DNA from: Fimisoma sp964619315
GTDB lineage: Bacteria > Bacillota > Clostridia > Peptostreptococcales > Anaerovoracaceae
Assembly: GCA_964619315.1 (NCBI GenBank)
Contig: CAZUEH010000002.1
Coordinates: 60,060-124,059 of the forward strand
Reading direction: 5' to 3'
Length of the DNA: 64,000 bases
Shown: piece after piece, positions 14,959-24,222 of the stretch
Numbering within the stretch: position 1 is the stretch's first letter
Layout of the letters: the number at the start of each line of letters is the position of its first letter
Program-made: the position numbers and the translations under genes
Notes under the pieces: model-generated
What the model saw: only the letters and a program-made list of their open reading frames with translations
Told to the model about the DNA's origin: nothing
Database searches by the model: none

Positions 14959-14983
14959 CCCTCATCGCAATTATGATGAGGGG
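14959..14983. terminator. Hairpin after thiI
   Basis: CCCTCATC (14959-14966) pairs with GATGAGGG (14975-14982). The T tract is better on the plus strand than on the minus side that thiI needs, so terminator strength for thiI is uncertain. It marks the position where the GntR HTH part is lost. Confidence 0.5.
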
Positions 14984-15002
14984 CAGTTGTGTTTTTGTTT
15001 TA

Positions 15003-16187
15003 TTATTCTACATCTATATCTATGACTTCTGCCGACTCTACTGCGGCTTCTATAAGCCCTATACAATCCAGTTTGCTTTCTGACTCCAATATTCTTTCTA
15101 ACCGTGGTTTAGTAGTTGGGTGTTTGGGCAAGAACACTGTACAACAATCTTCATAAGGCTCTATGGATTTTTCATAGGTTCCAATTTCTTTTGCCTTATC
15201 CATTATGTCTACTTTATCCATTGCTATAAGCGGACGCATTACAGGTTTTGACACAGACGCATCGGTAACAACCAAAGACTCTGCTGTCTGACTAGCTACC
15301 TGTCCAAGGTTTTCTCCTGTTATAAGCATCATACACTCTTTCTTTTCAGCTATCTTCTCAGCTATACGCATCATGAAGCGACGCACAAGTATTGTAGTTT
15401 CGTCTTCTGGACAGTTAGCCACAATTTGCTCTTGAATAGGTAGCAAGTTTATTACATGCATTTTGAATCGACCACAATAAGTCGACAAAATTTGAGCCAG
15501 CTCCTCAACCTTTTGTTGAGCTCGAGGGCTAGTGTAAGGATATGAATGAAAATGTACTGCTTCTATTAACATTCCTCTTTTAGCCATCATCCATGCGGCT
15601 ACAGGACTATCAATGCCGCCTGACAATAAAACCATTCCTTTGCCGTTAGTGCCAAGAGGAAGTCCTCCGAAGCCATTTACTTTTCCTTCATATATATAAC
15701 ATCTGTCGTGACGTACATCTACATGAAGCAAAACATCAGGTTGGTGAACGTCTACTTTCAACACCTTGCAACCAATTAGAACTTTAGCTCCTATTATTCT
15801 GCCAATCTCTGGTGATTTTATTGGGAAATTTTTGTCTGCTCTCTTTGCCTCCACTTTGAAAGTTTTGACACCACGGCTTTCTATTAGCTCATTCATATAG
15901 CCAACAGCCGCAGTTCCTATGGTGTCGAGGTCTGATTCGGCTTCGATAGCCTTGCTTATTGATGCAACGCCAAAAACTTTTGCAGTCTCTTTGATTATAC
16001 TGTCAATGTCCAAGTTCTTTTCAGCCCTAATAAAAATCAGGCCCTCATGTCTCTTTACATCAACGCCACTAAAAGCTTTTAAGTTGCGTCTTATTCTATC
16101 CACCAGCATTCGTTCGAAATATGGCTTATTCATCCCCTTTAAGGCTACTTCTCCGCACCTTACTATGAGGATATTTTGCTCATTCAT
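15003..16187 (-). CDS. thiI: tRNA 4-thiouridine synthase / thiamine sulfurtransferase ThiI
   Basis: A 394-residue protein. An N-terminal ferredoxin-like part and THUMP domain (about 1-165) bind tRNA; the PP-loop LLSGGIDSPVAAW (about 185) adenylates uridine 8 for sulfur transfer. There is no rhodanese domain, as usual in Gram-positives, which receive sulfur through a dedicated desulfurase instead. That desulfurase is the next gene upstream, 10 bp away, matching the nifZ-thiI pairing of Bacillus. Location is cytosolic. The downstream hairpin (14959-14983) probably ends the unit. Confidence 0.95.
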   Translation of the reverse strand: MNEQNILIVRCGEVALKGMNKPYFERMLVDRIRRNLKAFSGVDVKRHEGLIFIRAEKNLDIDSIIKETAKVFGVASISKAIEAESDLDTIGTAAVGYMNELIESRGVKTFKVEAKRADKNFPIKSPEIGRIIGAKVLIGCKVLKVDVHQPDVLLHVDVRHDRCYIYEGKVNGFGGLPLGTNGKGMVLLSGGIDSPVAAWMMAKRGMLIEAVHFHSYPYTSPRAQQKVEELAQILSTYCGRFKMHVINLLPIQEQIVANCPEDETTILVRRFMMRIAEKIAEKKECMMLITGENLGQVASQTAESLVVTDASVSKPVMRPLIAMDKVDIMDKAKEIGTYEKSIEPYEDCCTVFLPKHPTTKPRLERILESESKLDCIGLIEAAVESAEVIDIDVE

Positions 16188-16197
16188 AATATCTCCT

Positions 16198-17364
16198 CTA
16201 TCTAAAACTGCCCAATCTTCTGAATTTGTTGACAGTTTCTTTAACCTTTTCTACAGTGTAATCCATCTCTTCTTCAGTATTAAATTCGCTAAAACTGAAA
16301 CGGATAGTTCCTTCTATTTCTTTAGGGCTAAGGCCCATCGCTGTTAGTACATGTGACTGACCTTTTTTATTAGAGGAGCAGGCCGATCCTGTTGACACGA
16401 ATATGCCCTCTTGCTCAAGGGTGTGCAAAAGCACTTCTCCCCTCGTTCCAATAAAGGAAACGTTTAGAACTGACGGGCTCGCTGTGTCGTCTTCAGGGCT
16501 GTTTATATAAATATCTTTCATCTCCGATTTTAACCCTGTAAGAAGCCTTTGCTTAGCTTTTTTCATTGCCGCCGTTCTTGTCTCAAAGCCTTCTGCGCAA
16601 ATATCGGCAGCAATACCAAATCCAGCTATCCCCGCCGTGTTTTCAGTTCCTGATCTCATATTATGTTCTTGGCCTCCACCTATCATATATGCCGGTATGG
16701 AAAGGCCTTTTTTTATATAAAGTCCTCCTATGCCTTTCGGACCATGTATCTTATGTCCACTTACAGAAGCAATGTCCACCCCGTTCATTTTTAAAGGAAT
16801 TTTTCCTAAAGCTTGAACCGCATCGGTATGGAATATTACTTGACAACCATGTTCTTTGTTGAAGCGTTCTTTGGTTTCTGCAATTTCATTGATTGGCATT
16901 ATGGTGCCAGTTTCATTGTTGATTGCCATCACAGATATTAGAGCAGTATCTTTAGAAATCGCTGATTTGAGCTGCTCCATGTTGAGGTGACACTTTCTAT
17001 CGACATCTAAATAAGTCACTTCGAAACCCGCCATTTCTAGTCTCCTAATGGGTTCTAAAACAGCAGGATGCTCTACCTTGGTAGTTATAATCTTCTTACC
17101 CTTGTGCTTACTTCCATTGCACGCTCCAAATATAGCAGCGTTGTCTGATTCCGTACCACAAGAAGTAAAATAGAAATCATCTGATGATATTCCCATAGCC
17201 TTTGCCAACGATTTGCGTGCAGCTTTGACATATTTTTCCGAATCAATACCCAAAGTGTGCAAAGAAGACGGATTACCAAAATCCTCTCGTAGGACTTTTG
17301 TCATGATTTCTACTACCTGTTCGTACGGCTTTGTAGTAGAGCTGTTATCTAAATAAACAAACAT
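16198..17364 (-). CDS. Cysteine desulfurase, NifS/IscS family
   Basis: A 388-residue PLP enzyme that takes sulfur from cysteine to give a persulfide and alanine. The PLP lysine is in SVSGHKIHGPKG, and the persulfide-forming Cys is in STGSACSSNKKGQSH. Start MFVYLDNSSTTKPYEQVV is typical of the class. It directly precedes thiI with 10 bp between them, so its main acceptor is probably ThiI (4-thiouridine in tRNA), not Fe-S assembly; no iscU or suf gene adjoins. It follows the MATE gene by 11 bp, so the three may be co-transcribed. Confidence 0.92.
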   Translation of the reverse strand: MFVYLDNSSTTKPYEQVVEIMTKVLREDFGNPSSLHTLGIDSEKYVKAARKSLAKAMGISSDDFYFTSCGTESDNAAIFGACNGSKHKGKKIITTKVEHPAVLEPIRRLEMAGFEVTYLDVDRKCHLNMEQLKSAISKDTALISVMAINNETGTIMPINEIAETKERFNKEHGCQVIFHTDAVQALGKIPLKMNGVDIASVSGHKIHGPKGIGGLYIKKGLSIPAYMIGGGQEHNMRSGTENTAGIAGFGIAADICAEGFETRTAAMKKAKQRLLTGLKSEMKDIYINSPEDDTASPSVLNVSFIGTRGEVLLHTLEQEGIFVSTGSACSSNKKGQSHVLTAMGLSPKEIEGTIRFSFSEFNTEEEMDYTVEKVKETVNKFRRLGSFR

Positions 17365-17375
17365 AGTTTTCCTTC

Positions 17376-18752
17376 CTAATTTGCCTCAACATCTGTAAAT
17401 ATGTTAATCCACTTTTTGCTGAAATATCGTTTATAACAGAATATTACCTTCAAAGCGTCTGATACGGCAACCAATGCAATGGCATATGGTAAAGACAAAT
17501 TCAACACGCTGACAGCAATAAACGCAAGAGGCACCTGCAAAACTAAATTAAAGCTAACATCCAATATCATGCAATACAGTGTGTCTCCACCTGATCTTAA
17601 TATACCGCAAATGATTACATATGCCAACATCTTAGGCGTTATGGCTACTGCAAACACTAACATTGATGAAAGTAGAAGCTCAGTAGTTGCACTATTGAAA
17701 TTATATATTTGTGCAATAGGTCCTCTAATAAATATCAGTACCAACGTCATGATTATATTAAGTATCCAAACAATATTGAGTATCTTTTTACTATAAGTAT
17801 ATGCTTGCTTTGTCTTTCCCTGTCCCAATGCTTGTCCAATGATTACAGATGCGGCGTTGCTGACTCCCGCATAAGCTGTTTGGAATACCTCTGTTATTGT
17901 ATTAGCAACTTGAACGATGGCCAGCGCCGCTGGTCCAATTCTTCCATATGCTGCAAATATTAATGCGACAGACACTGCCCATAAGCCTTCATTTAAAATA
18001 ACTGGCACGCCTGTTTTCATTACGCTTTTAAACAAGTTTTTGTTAAAAGACATGAACTCACTAAACTTTGCGCCTAATGGGTGGTCTTTTGCTAAGTATA
18101 TATATGAAAACATCGCAACACATTCAATTACTCTTGCCGTCAATGTAGCAAGAGCAGCGCCTTTAACTCCCATATACGGGAATCCCAAGTTCCCATATAT
18201 CAAACAATAGTTCAAGAAAATGTTTATTATTATGGCAACTCCATTGATAGTTGTAGGGATATTAAGCATCATAAGTGCTCTTGAGTTATATGAAATAGCA
18301 AACGTCATTCCACTAAATAGATATGAAAAACTTGCGATTTTCATATAATCTCTACCTAATGATATAACTTCTGGATCATCTGTAAATAAACTCATCAAAA
18401 ACGGTGAGCCCATAAAAGCAAATACGACCACTGGAATTGTTACAGCTAAACACATTACATAATCTATTCCTAATATTTGTCGCAAGCTTTTTAAGTCTTT
18501 GATTCCCCAATATTGAACTGTGTATACTGCAGCTCCACTAAATATACCAAAAATTACGACACTATAAATAAAATATATCTGATTGGCAGCTCCTACAGCC
18601 GCCAATGCATTTTCTGATATCTTACCTACCATAATCGTATCTACCAGATTTAATCCAACAACAATAAGCTGCTGAATTAGCACGGGTATTCCTACTGTCA
18701 ATAGCTGGTTGTAGAATGTTTTATTCTCTTGTTGTGTTAAAATTGTTGTCAT
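17376..18752 (-). CDS. MATE-family multidrug/Na+ exporter
   Basis: A 458-residue membrane protein with twelve predicted helices in two homologous halves, starting VGIPVLIQQLIVVGLNLVDTIMVGKISENALAAVGAANQ. This is the standard MATE first repeat. Such proteins expel cationic drugs or toxins in exchange for Na+ or H+. AGAGGGG precedes the ATG. First gene of a close run with the nifS-like gene and thiI (11 and 10 bp gaps). That association is not functionally obvious. Substrate unknown. Confidence 0.92.
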   Translation of the reverse strand: MTTILTQQENKTFYNQLLTVGIPVLIQQLIVVGLNLVDTIMVGKISENALAAVGAANQIYFIYSVVIFGIFSGAAVYTVQYWGIKDLKSLRQILGIDYVMCLAVTIPVVVFAFMGSPFLMSLFTDDPEVISLGRDYMKIASFSYLFSGMTFAISYNSRALMMLNIPTTINGVAIIINIFLNYCLIYGNLGFPYMGVKGAALATLTARVIECVAMFSYIYLAKDHPLGAKFSEFMSFNKNLFKSVMKTGVPVILNEGLWAVSVALIFAAYGRIGPAALAIVQVANTITEVFQTAYAGVSNAASVIIGQALGQGKTKQAYTYSKKILNIVWILNIIMTLVLIFIRGPIAQIYNFNSATTELLLSSMLVFAVAITPKMLAYVIICGILRSGGDTLYCMILDVSFNLVLQVPLAFIAVSVLNLSLPYAIALVAVSDALKVIFCYKRYFSKKWINIFTDVEAN

Positions 18753-18808
18753 ATTACCCCTCTCGTTGTCAAAGCAATATTGCCTTGCGGCATTCTACAT
18801 ATTTTAGT

Positions 18809-18844
18809 TAAAAAAGGAACTCCTTTTTTATAAAAGGAGCCCCT
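18809..18844 (-). terminator. Terminator of rny
   Basis: 18815-18827 pairs with 18832-18844; on the minus strand two G-U pairs make the stem complete, followed by TTTTTT. It lies 15 bp past the rny stop. Confidence 0.8.
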
Positions 18845-18858
18845 CAGAAAATCGCTGA

Positions 18859-20403
18859 TTATTTTGCGTAGTCTATGGCTCTGGTCTCTCTCACAACGTT
18901 GACCTTAATCTGGCCTGGATATTCCAGTTCGGATTCGATCTTCTTAGAAATTTCTCTTGCCAAGAAAACTATTTCTTCATCGTTTACATCATCAGGCTTA
19001 GCAATGATTCTTATTTCACGTCCTGCCTGAATAGCAAATGACTTTTCTACGCCTTGAGTAGTGTTTGCAATTTCTTCTAGCTTCTCTAGACGCTTGATGT
19101 AAGAATCTAATGTTTCTCTTCTTGCACCTGGTCTCGCTGCAGAAAGTGCGTCAGCCGCCGCAATTAGCACAGCTTCCATACTCTTAGGTTCGTAATCTCC
19201 GTGGTGAGCCGCCATGCCGTTGATAACAGCTTCAGATTCTTTATATTTTCTGAGAACATCTATGCCGATGTCCACATGAGTTCCTTCAACTTCGTGGTCA
19301 AGGGCTTTGCCTATGTCATGAAGCAAACCAGCTCTTTTCGCCAGTTTAATTTCAAGACCAAGTTCGCCTGCCATAAGTCCTGCCAAATGAGCAACTTCAA
19401 CCGAGTGTTTCAGAACGTTCTGTCCATAAGATGTTCTATATCTTAATCGACCTAAAAGTCTTATGAGCTCTGGGTGAAGATTGTGGATTCCTACTTCGAA
19501 GGCTGCTTGTTCTCCTTCTTCCTTAATAACAGCGTTGACTTCTCTCTCGGCTTTCTCTACCATTTCTTCAATTCTTGCCGGGTGAATTCTTCCGTCTACT
19601 ATTAACTTCTCTAAAGATAGTCTTGCGATTTCTCTTCTTACTGGGTCAAATCCTGAAAGGATAACTGCTTCTGGAGTATCATCAATTATCAAGTCAACTC
19701 CTGTCATCGTTTCAATTGCTCTTATATTTCTACCTTCACGACCAATGATTCTTCCCTTCATCTCGTCGTTAGGTAATGCTACTACTGAAACTGTGCTTTC
19801 TGCCACATGGTCTGCCGCACATCTTTGAATCGCACCAGTAATGATGTATTTGGCCTTTTTATCTGCCTCATCTTTAGCTTTAGATTCTATATCCTTAATC
19901 ATTATAGAAGCATCGTGACGCACGTCTTTCTCAATATTGGAAAGTAATAGAGCCTTAGCCTCTTCGATTGTGTAGCCAGAAATTCTTTCTAGTTCTTCTA
20001 ACTGCTTGGAAATAACTTTATCTAAATCTTTTTGTTTATTTACTAAGTTTTGTTCCTTTTGTGTAATACTTTCTTCTTTTCTCTCGATGTTTTCGAGTTT
20101 TTTGTCCATAGACTCTTCTTTTTGAATGAGTCTTCTTTCTGAACGTTGTATTTCTGTTCTTCTTTCTCTTGCATCTCTGTCCGCTTCGCTTCTCAATCTA
20201 TGAGCTTCTTCTTTTGCTTCAAGAATTGCCTCTTTTTTTAGTGTTTCTGCCTTATTTTCGGCATCAAGGATTAGGTTTTTCGCTTTTTGTTCTGCGCTAC
20301 CTATAGCCTTTTCACCAACATTTTTTCTATAAATATATCCTATTAACGCACCTGCTACTAAAGCAACAACTGCAATAATAATTTTTGCAACGACTGGAGC
20401 CAT
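18859..20403 (-). CDS. rny: Ribonuclease Y
   Basis: A 514-residue membrane-anchored endoribonuclease that starts bulk mRNA decay in Firmicutes. Order: N-terminal transmembrane helix (about 5-25), long charged coiled coil (30-190), KH domain with GRIIGREGRNIRAIE (about 215-275), HD domain with metal-binding HDIGKA (about 360), and a C-terminal domain ending at EYPGQIKVNVVRETRAIDYAK. Length is standard. AGGAGG lies before the ATG. It is monocistronic with its own promoter (20444-20472) and terminator, divergent from rodA. Confidence 0.97.
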   Translation of the reverse strand: MAPVVAKIIIAVVALVAGALIGYIYRKNVGEKAIGSAEQKAKNLILDAENKAETLKKEAILEAKEEAHRLRSEADRDARERRTEIQRSERRLIQKEESMDKKLENIERKEESITQKEQNLVNKQKDLDKVISKQLEELERISGYTIEEAKALLLSNIEKDVRHDASIMIKDIESKAKDEADKKAKYIITGAIQRCAADHVAESTVSVVALPNDEMKGRIIGREGRNIRAIETMTGVDLIIDDTPEAVILSGFDPVRREIARLSLEKLIVDGRIHPARIEEMVEKAEREVNAVIKEEGEQAAFEVGIHNLHPELIRLLGRLRYRTSYGQNVLKHSVEVAHLAGLMAGELGLEIKLAKRAGLLHDIGKALDHEVEGTHVDIGIDVLRKYKESEAVINGMAAHHGDYEPKSMEAVLIAAADALSAARPGARRETLDSYIKRLEKLEEIANTTQGVEKSFAIQAGREIRIIAKPDDVNDEEIVFLAREISKKIESELEYPGQIKVNVVRETRAIDYAK

Positions 20404-20443
20404 TACAACACCTCCTTCATATTCAGTTTATTCATACTGATTT

Positions 20444-20472
20444 ATTATATCTCAAAATTGCTATATTGTAAA
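20444..20472 (-). promoter_or_regulatory. Promoter of rny
   Basis: TTTACA (20472-20467), 17-bp spacer, TATAAT (20449-20444) on the minus strand, 40 bp before the ATG. Confidence 0.72.
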
Positions 20473-20510
20473 TAAAACTTTTAAATTCTCTTCCTCTTTC
20501 TATAGTTCAC

Positions 20511-20539
20511 TTGAAATATTGGCAAAATACGGTTATAAT
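20511..20539 (+). promoter_or_regulatory. Promoter of rodA
   Basis: TTGAAA (20511-20516), 17-bp spacer, TATAAT (20534-20539), 35 bp before the rodA ATG. Confidence 0.75.
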
Positions 20540-20573
20540 AGCCAAGTAAATATTAAAAAAAGGATAATTTGGA

Positions 20574-21680
20574 ATGAAGGATTTTTTTGCCCCACTAAAA
20601 TTGGTGGACAAGTACATACTAATTTTCGTAACTCTACTAGGAGGCTTGAGCATACTTATGCTCGAGAGTACTGTGTATGATGACGGCTTTGTTTTGGACA
20701 GAATTGTATGGGTACAAGTGCTGGCATATTTGATTGGCTTTATAGCCCTTATCTTCATTCTTCGTGTGGATTATAAAACCTTCACAGGGCTAAACACTCC
20801 ACTGTATATAGCCTCAATTGTAACCTTGCTTTCAGTTTATATTCCTGGCATAGGCCTTGAGCAATTTGGTTCAAGAGCTTGGATTGATCTGAAGGTTACC
20901 ACTCTTCAGCCTTCAGAGTTTGTCAAAATACTTTTCATTCTATTGATGGCCAATTATCTTTCAGAACATAGAGAAGATATTAAAAAATTCAGAGGAGTTA
21001 TGTTGGCAGGCCTGTATGCCCTTCCCATCATACTAATCGTCCTCAAAGAAGACTTGGGCAGTGCACTTGTTTTCATGGTAATCTGGCTGTTTATGGTATT
21101 CTTTGCTGGCATAGATTACAAAATTTTATTAAAATCTGTAATTGCGGCACTTGCTGCATTACCAATAATATACAACTTTTTAGGTTCTTACCAAAAGGAT
21201 CGTATTGAAGCTTTCTTACACCCTAACAATCTTAGCCTTCCTGGAAACTACCAAGTATGGCAGTCTAAGGTCGGAATTGGATCTGGTGGGTTCTTCGGAA
21301 AGGGACTTTTTAACGGCACACAGAAAGAACTGAATTTTATACCGGTACAACAGTCTGACTTTATATTTTCTGTAGTTGTAGAGGAACTTGGTTTCTTAGG
21401 CGGTGCTGTTGTAATTTTCCTATACAGTGGGTTGTTGTTCAGATTTATTAAGATAATAAGAGATGCTTTGGACTTATATGGCGCTCTAATCGTAATGGGC
21501 TTCACTGCCATGTTCCTGTTCCAAATATTCGAAAACATTGCAATGACTATGGGTATAATGCCTGTAACTGGAATAACCCTACCGCTATTATCTGGCGGTG
21601 GCACTTCGGTAATTGCCAGCTTAATGGCCATTGGAGTTGTTCTAAATGTTGGTATAAACAGCAAACCAATAAGGTTCTAA
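20574..21680 (+). CDS. rodA: RodA-type SEDS peptidoglycan polymerase
   Basis: A 368-residue SEDS-family membrane protein with ten predicted helices. Family marks: SRAWIDLKVTTLQPSEFVKI, the DLGSALVF segment, the extracellular loop QSKVGIGSGGFFGKGLFNGTQKELNFIPVQQSDFIFSV in the middle, and TGITLPLLSGGGTSV. These proteins polymerise lipid II glycans with a partner class B PBP. The LPLLSGGG form and its standing outside the dcw cluster favour RodA (elongation) over FtsW; the cluster copy at 49101 is the FtsW/SpoVE candidate. Own promoter and terminator. Confidence 0.9.
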   Translation: MKDFFAPLKLVDKYILIFVTLLGGLSILMLESTVYDDGFVLDRIVWVQVLAYLIGFIALIFILRVDYKTFTGLNTPLYIASIVTLLSVYIPGIGLEQFGSRAWIDLKVTTLQPSEFVKILFILLMANYLSEHREDIKKFRGVMLAGLYALPIILIVLKEDLGSALVFMVIWLFMVFFAGIDYKILLKSVIAALAALPIIYNFLGSYQKDRIEAFLHPNNLSLPGNYQVWQSKVGIGSGGFFGKGLFNGTQKELNFIPVQQSDFIFSVVVEELGFLGGAVVIFLYSGLLFRFIKIIRDALDLYGALIVMGFTAMFLFQIFENIAMTMGIMPVTGITLPLLSGGGTSVIASLMAIGVVLNVGINSKPIRF

Positions 21681-21694
21681 TATTGCAACACATT

Positions 21695-21726
21695 AAACTG
21701 TCGTTTATTACGGCAGTTTTTTTATT
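21695..21726 (+). terminator. Terminator of rodA
   Basis: AAACTGTCGT / ACGGCAGTTT arms (one wobble) with loop TTATT, then eight-plus T on the plus strand, 14 bp after the rodA stop. Confidence 0.88.
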
Positions 21727-21742
21727 TGAATTTTTTGATAAA

Positions 21743-21774
21743 CAAAAAAACTCGAAAGATTTTTCTCTCAAGTT
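21743..21774 (-). terminator. Terminator of metY-metA
   Basis: AACTTGAgAGA pairs with TCTtTCGAGTT on the minus strand around an A-rich loop, followed by TTTTTTTG. It lies 13 bp after the metA stop. Confidence 0.75.
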
Positions 21775-21786
21775 TTTGTTGATAAT

Positions 21787-22716
21787 TTATTTTCCAATCT
21801 GCGGAACCGTGTTTATATCATATGGTGTTGGCTGATATACAAAATAATTGAGCCAATTGGAATATAACAGGTTTGCGCTTGAACGCCATGTGCAGTTAGG
21901 GTCCAATTGATCATTGTCGTTAGGAAAATAATTTTTCGGAATTTCTATATCTAGTCCCGCGGCCTTATCTCGCCAATATTCCTTAGCCAATGTCTCTGGA
22001 TCGTATTCTGAATGACCCATTATAAATATCCGACGGCCTCCGTCTGTTGAAATCGCATAGACGCCTGCTTCTTCACTTTTGGCAAGTATTTTCAGTTCAG
22101 GCACTTTGAGAATGTTTTCCATTCTTACTGTGGTATGTCTTGAATGAGGAACCATAAAAGTATCATCAAATCCTCTAAATAGAATCGATCCTTTGTGGCT
22201 CACCTCATGGCTAAACACACCAAACATCTTTTGAGGAAGCTCCTCTTTTGGGATACCATAATGATAATATAGTGCCGCCTGTGCGCCCCAACAAATGTGA
22301 AATGTGCTATAGACATGGGAAGTGCTCCAATCCATTATTTTGCACAGTTCAGGCCAGTATTCTACTTCTTCAAAATCCATCAACTCTACTGGCGCACCGG
22401 TTATAATCATTCCATCGAAATAATCATCCTTTACATCATCAAACACTTTGTAGAATGCTAACATGTGCTCTTTTGCTGTGTTTTTTGGTACCCTACCGCT
22501 GACAGTAAGAAGCTCCACTTCGATTTGAAGCGGTGTATTTCCAAGAAGCCTTGCAAGTTGTGTTTCGGTAACAATCTTTGTAGGCATCAAATTCAATATC
22601 AATATTTTTAAGGGACGAATGTCTTGAGAAGACGCTCGCAACTCGTCCATGACAAATATATTTTCACTTTCGAGAGTTTTCTTTGCCGGAAGCTCATTAG
22701 CTATCTTAATTGGCAT
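21787..22716 (-). CDS. metA: Homoserine O-acyltransferase MetA (probably O-acetyltransferase)
   Basis: A 309-residue enzyme of the MetA family, activating homoserine for methionine synthesis. The nucleophile Cys lies in TFHICWGAQAALYYHYGI and the catalytic His/Glu in MGHSEYDP. In ITGAPVELMDFEEVEYW the position that sets acyl donor use is Glu; in characterised MetA proteins Glu there goes with acetyl-CoA and Gly (as in E. coli, APLGLVEF) with succinyl-CoA. So the product is probably O-acetylhomoserine, exactly what the neighbouring MetY uses. It follows metY by 37 bp in one operon. Confidence 0.93.
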   Translation of the reverse strand: MPIKIANELPAKKTLESENIFVMDELRASSQDIRPLKILILNLMPTKIVTETQLARLLGNTPLQIEVELLTVSGRVPKNTAKEHMLAFYKVFDDVKDDYFDGMIITGAPVELMDFEEVEYWPELCKIMDWSTSHVYSTFHICWGAQAALYYHYGIPKEELPQKMFGVFSHEVSHKGSILFRGFDDTFMVPHSRHTTVRMENILKVPELKILAKSEEAGVYAISTDGGRRIFIMGHSEYDPETLAKEYWRDKAAGLDIEIPKNYFPNDNDQLDPNCTWRSSANLLYSNWLNYFVYQPTPYDINTVPQIGK

Positions 22717-22753
22717 CTATACTATCCTTCTTTCTATTCCTAAAATGTCAAAA

Positions 22754-24037
22754 TTATACTGCATCAAAACCATGCTGCAAATCTGCAATAATGTCATCAA
22801 TATGTTCAGTTCCAATTGACAGACGAATTGTAGTTGACTTGATACCACCCGCTAACAATTCTTCCTCAGAAAGCTGAGAATGAGTCGTTGAGGCAGGATG
22901 AATAACTAAACTCTTAACATCTGCCACATTCGCCAGCAACGAGAAAAGTTCCAAGCTTTCGGTGAACTTTTTAGCAGTTTCGCCAGTACCTTTAATTTCA
23001 AAAGTGAAGATGCAACCTGCTCCATTAGGGAAAAACTCATCGTATAATTCCTTCTGTCTTCCTGTTTCTAAAGAAGGATGATTTACTTTTTCCACCTTAG
23101 GATGGTTCTTTAGGAAATCAACAACTTTAAGTGCATTTTCAACATGTCTCTCTACTCTTAATGACAAGGTTTCAAGGCCTTGCAACAATAGGAAAGAGTT
23201 GAAAGGAGATATTGTAGCTCCCTGATCTCTAAGTAGAGTGCTACGAAGTTTTGATATATATGCAAGTTTGCCTGCCACATCAGTGAATACAACACCGTGA
23301 TACGACATATTCGGTTTGGAAAGACCCGGGAATTTGTCATTTTGAGTCCAATCAAAGTTACCAGAATCAATTATAACGCCACCAAGAACAGTTCCGTGGC
23401 CACCGATAAATTTAGTCGCTGAATGTACTACTATGTCTGCTCCATATTCTATAGGTCTAAGTAAAAATGGTGTGGCAAAAGTGCTATCAACTACTAGTGG
23501 AATTCCGTGTTTGTGAGCAATAGCTGCAATAGCCTCTATATCAATAACGTCCGCATTAGGGTTTCCTAATGTTTCAGCATAAAGCATTTTAGTGTTTGGT
23601 TGTATGGCTTTTTCGAAATTCTCAGGAACGGAAGGATCTACAAATGTTGTAGTGATTCCTTGGTCCACTAAAGTATTGGCAAATAGATTGTAGGTGCCGC
23701 CATATAAATTCATTGAAGAAACCACGTGGTCACCGACAAGAGCTATGTTTTGAACTGCATATGTTATAGCTGCAGAACCAGATGCTGTTGATAATGCGGC
23801 AACACCGCCTTCAAGAGCTGCCATTCGTTTTTCGAACACATCGGATGTTGGGTTCATCAATCGCGTATAGATATTGCCATCTTCTGTAAGATTGAATCTG
23901 CCAGCTGCCTGTTCGGAATCTTTGAATACATATGAGGTGGTTGCATAAATAGGGACTGCCCTCGAGTCAGTAGTAGGATCTGCTGTTTCTTGTCCTACAT
24001 GAACTTGTAGTGTTTCAAATTTATAGTCTTTGCCCAT
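22754..24037 (-). CDS. metY: O-acetylhomoserine sulfhydrylase
   Basis: A 427-residue PLP enzyme of the Cys/Met metabolism family. It makes homocysteine directly from O-acetylhomoserine and sulfide. Start KFETLQVHVGQETADPTTDSRAVPIY and the length above 420 fit MetY better than the shorter MetB/MetC (about 380). The PLP Lys is in VVHSATKFIGGHGTVLGG. AAGAGG precedes ATG. It is first in the operon with metA, so the pair forms a direct-sulfhydrylation route. The 60-nt leader holds no SAM riboswitch or T-box that I can see. Confidence 0.94.
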   Translation of the reverse strand: MGKDYKFETLQVHVGQETADPTTDSRAVPIYATTSYVFKDSEQAAGRFNLTEDGNIYTRLMNPTSDVFEKRMAALEGGVAALSTASGSAAITYAVQNIALVGDHVVSSMNLYGGTYNLFANTLVDQGITTTFVDPSVPENFEKAIQPNTKMLYAETLGNPNADVIDIEAIAAIAHKHGIPLVVDSTFATPFLLRPIEYGADIVVHSATKFIGGHGTVLGGVIIDSGNFDWTQNDKFPGLSKPNMSYHGVVFTDVAGKLAYISKLRSTLLRDQGATISPFNSFLLLQGLETLSLRVERHVENALKVVDFLKNHPKVEKVNHPSLETGRQKELYDEFFPNGAGCIFTFEIKGTGETAKKFTESLELFSLLANVADVKSLVIHPASTTHSQLSEEELLAGGIKSTTIRLSIGTEHIDDIIADLQHGFDAV

Positions 24038-24097
24038 TTTATAACCTCTTTCTTTTACTTTTATATTGTCTGAATTTCTTTAATAATCAATGAAGGA

Positions 24098-24126
24098 ATA
24101 ATACCACCATATAGCTTATTTGTCAA
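24098..24126 (-). promoter_or_regulatory. Promoter of metY-metA
   Basis: TTGACA (24126-24121), 17-bp spacer, TATTAT (24103-24098) on the minus strand. Near-consensus; leader about 55 nt. Confidence 0.82.
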
Positions 24127-24150
24127 CGTTCTGTAGCCTTGTGCTGGAAC

Positions 24151-24178
24151 GGAAAAATGATGGAACTCGTCCATCATT
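24151..24178 (-). terminator. Terminator of the ECF transporter operon
   Basis: Perfect 9-bp stem AATGATGGA / TCCATCATT with loop of five, followed by TTTTT-C on the minus strand, 45 bp after the S-component stop. Confidence 0.85.
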
Positions 24179-24222
24179 AGGCTGAATTTATATGCTTTCT
24201 ATTATAGCGTTTACTTACAAAT

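Noticed and set aside
24038..24097. SAM riboswitch or T-box before metY
   Set aside because: The leader is only about 55 nt after a clear promoter and shows none of the conserved core.
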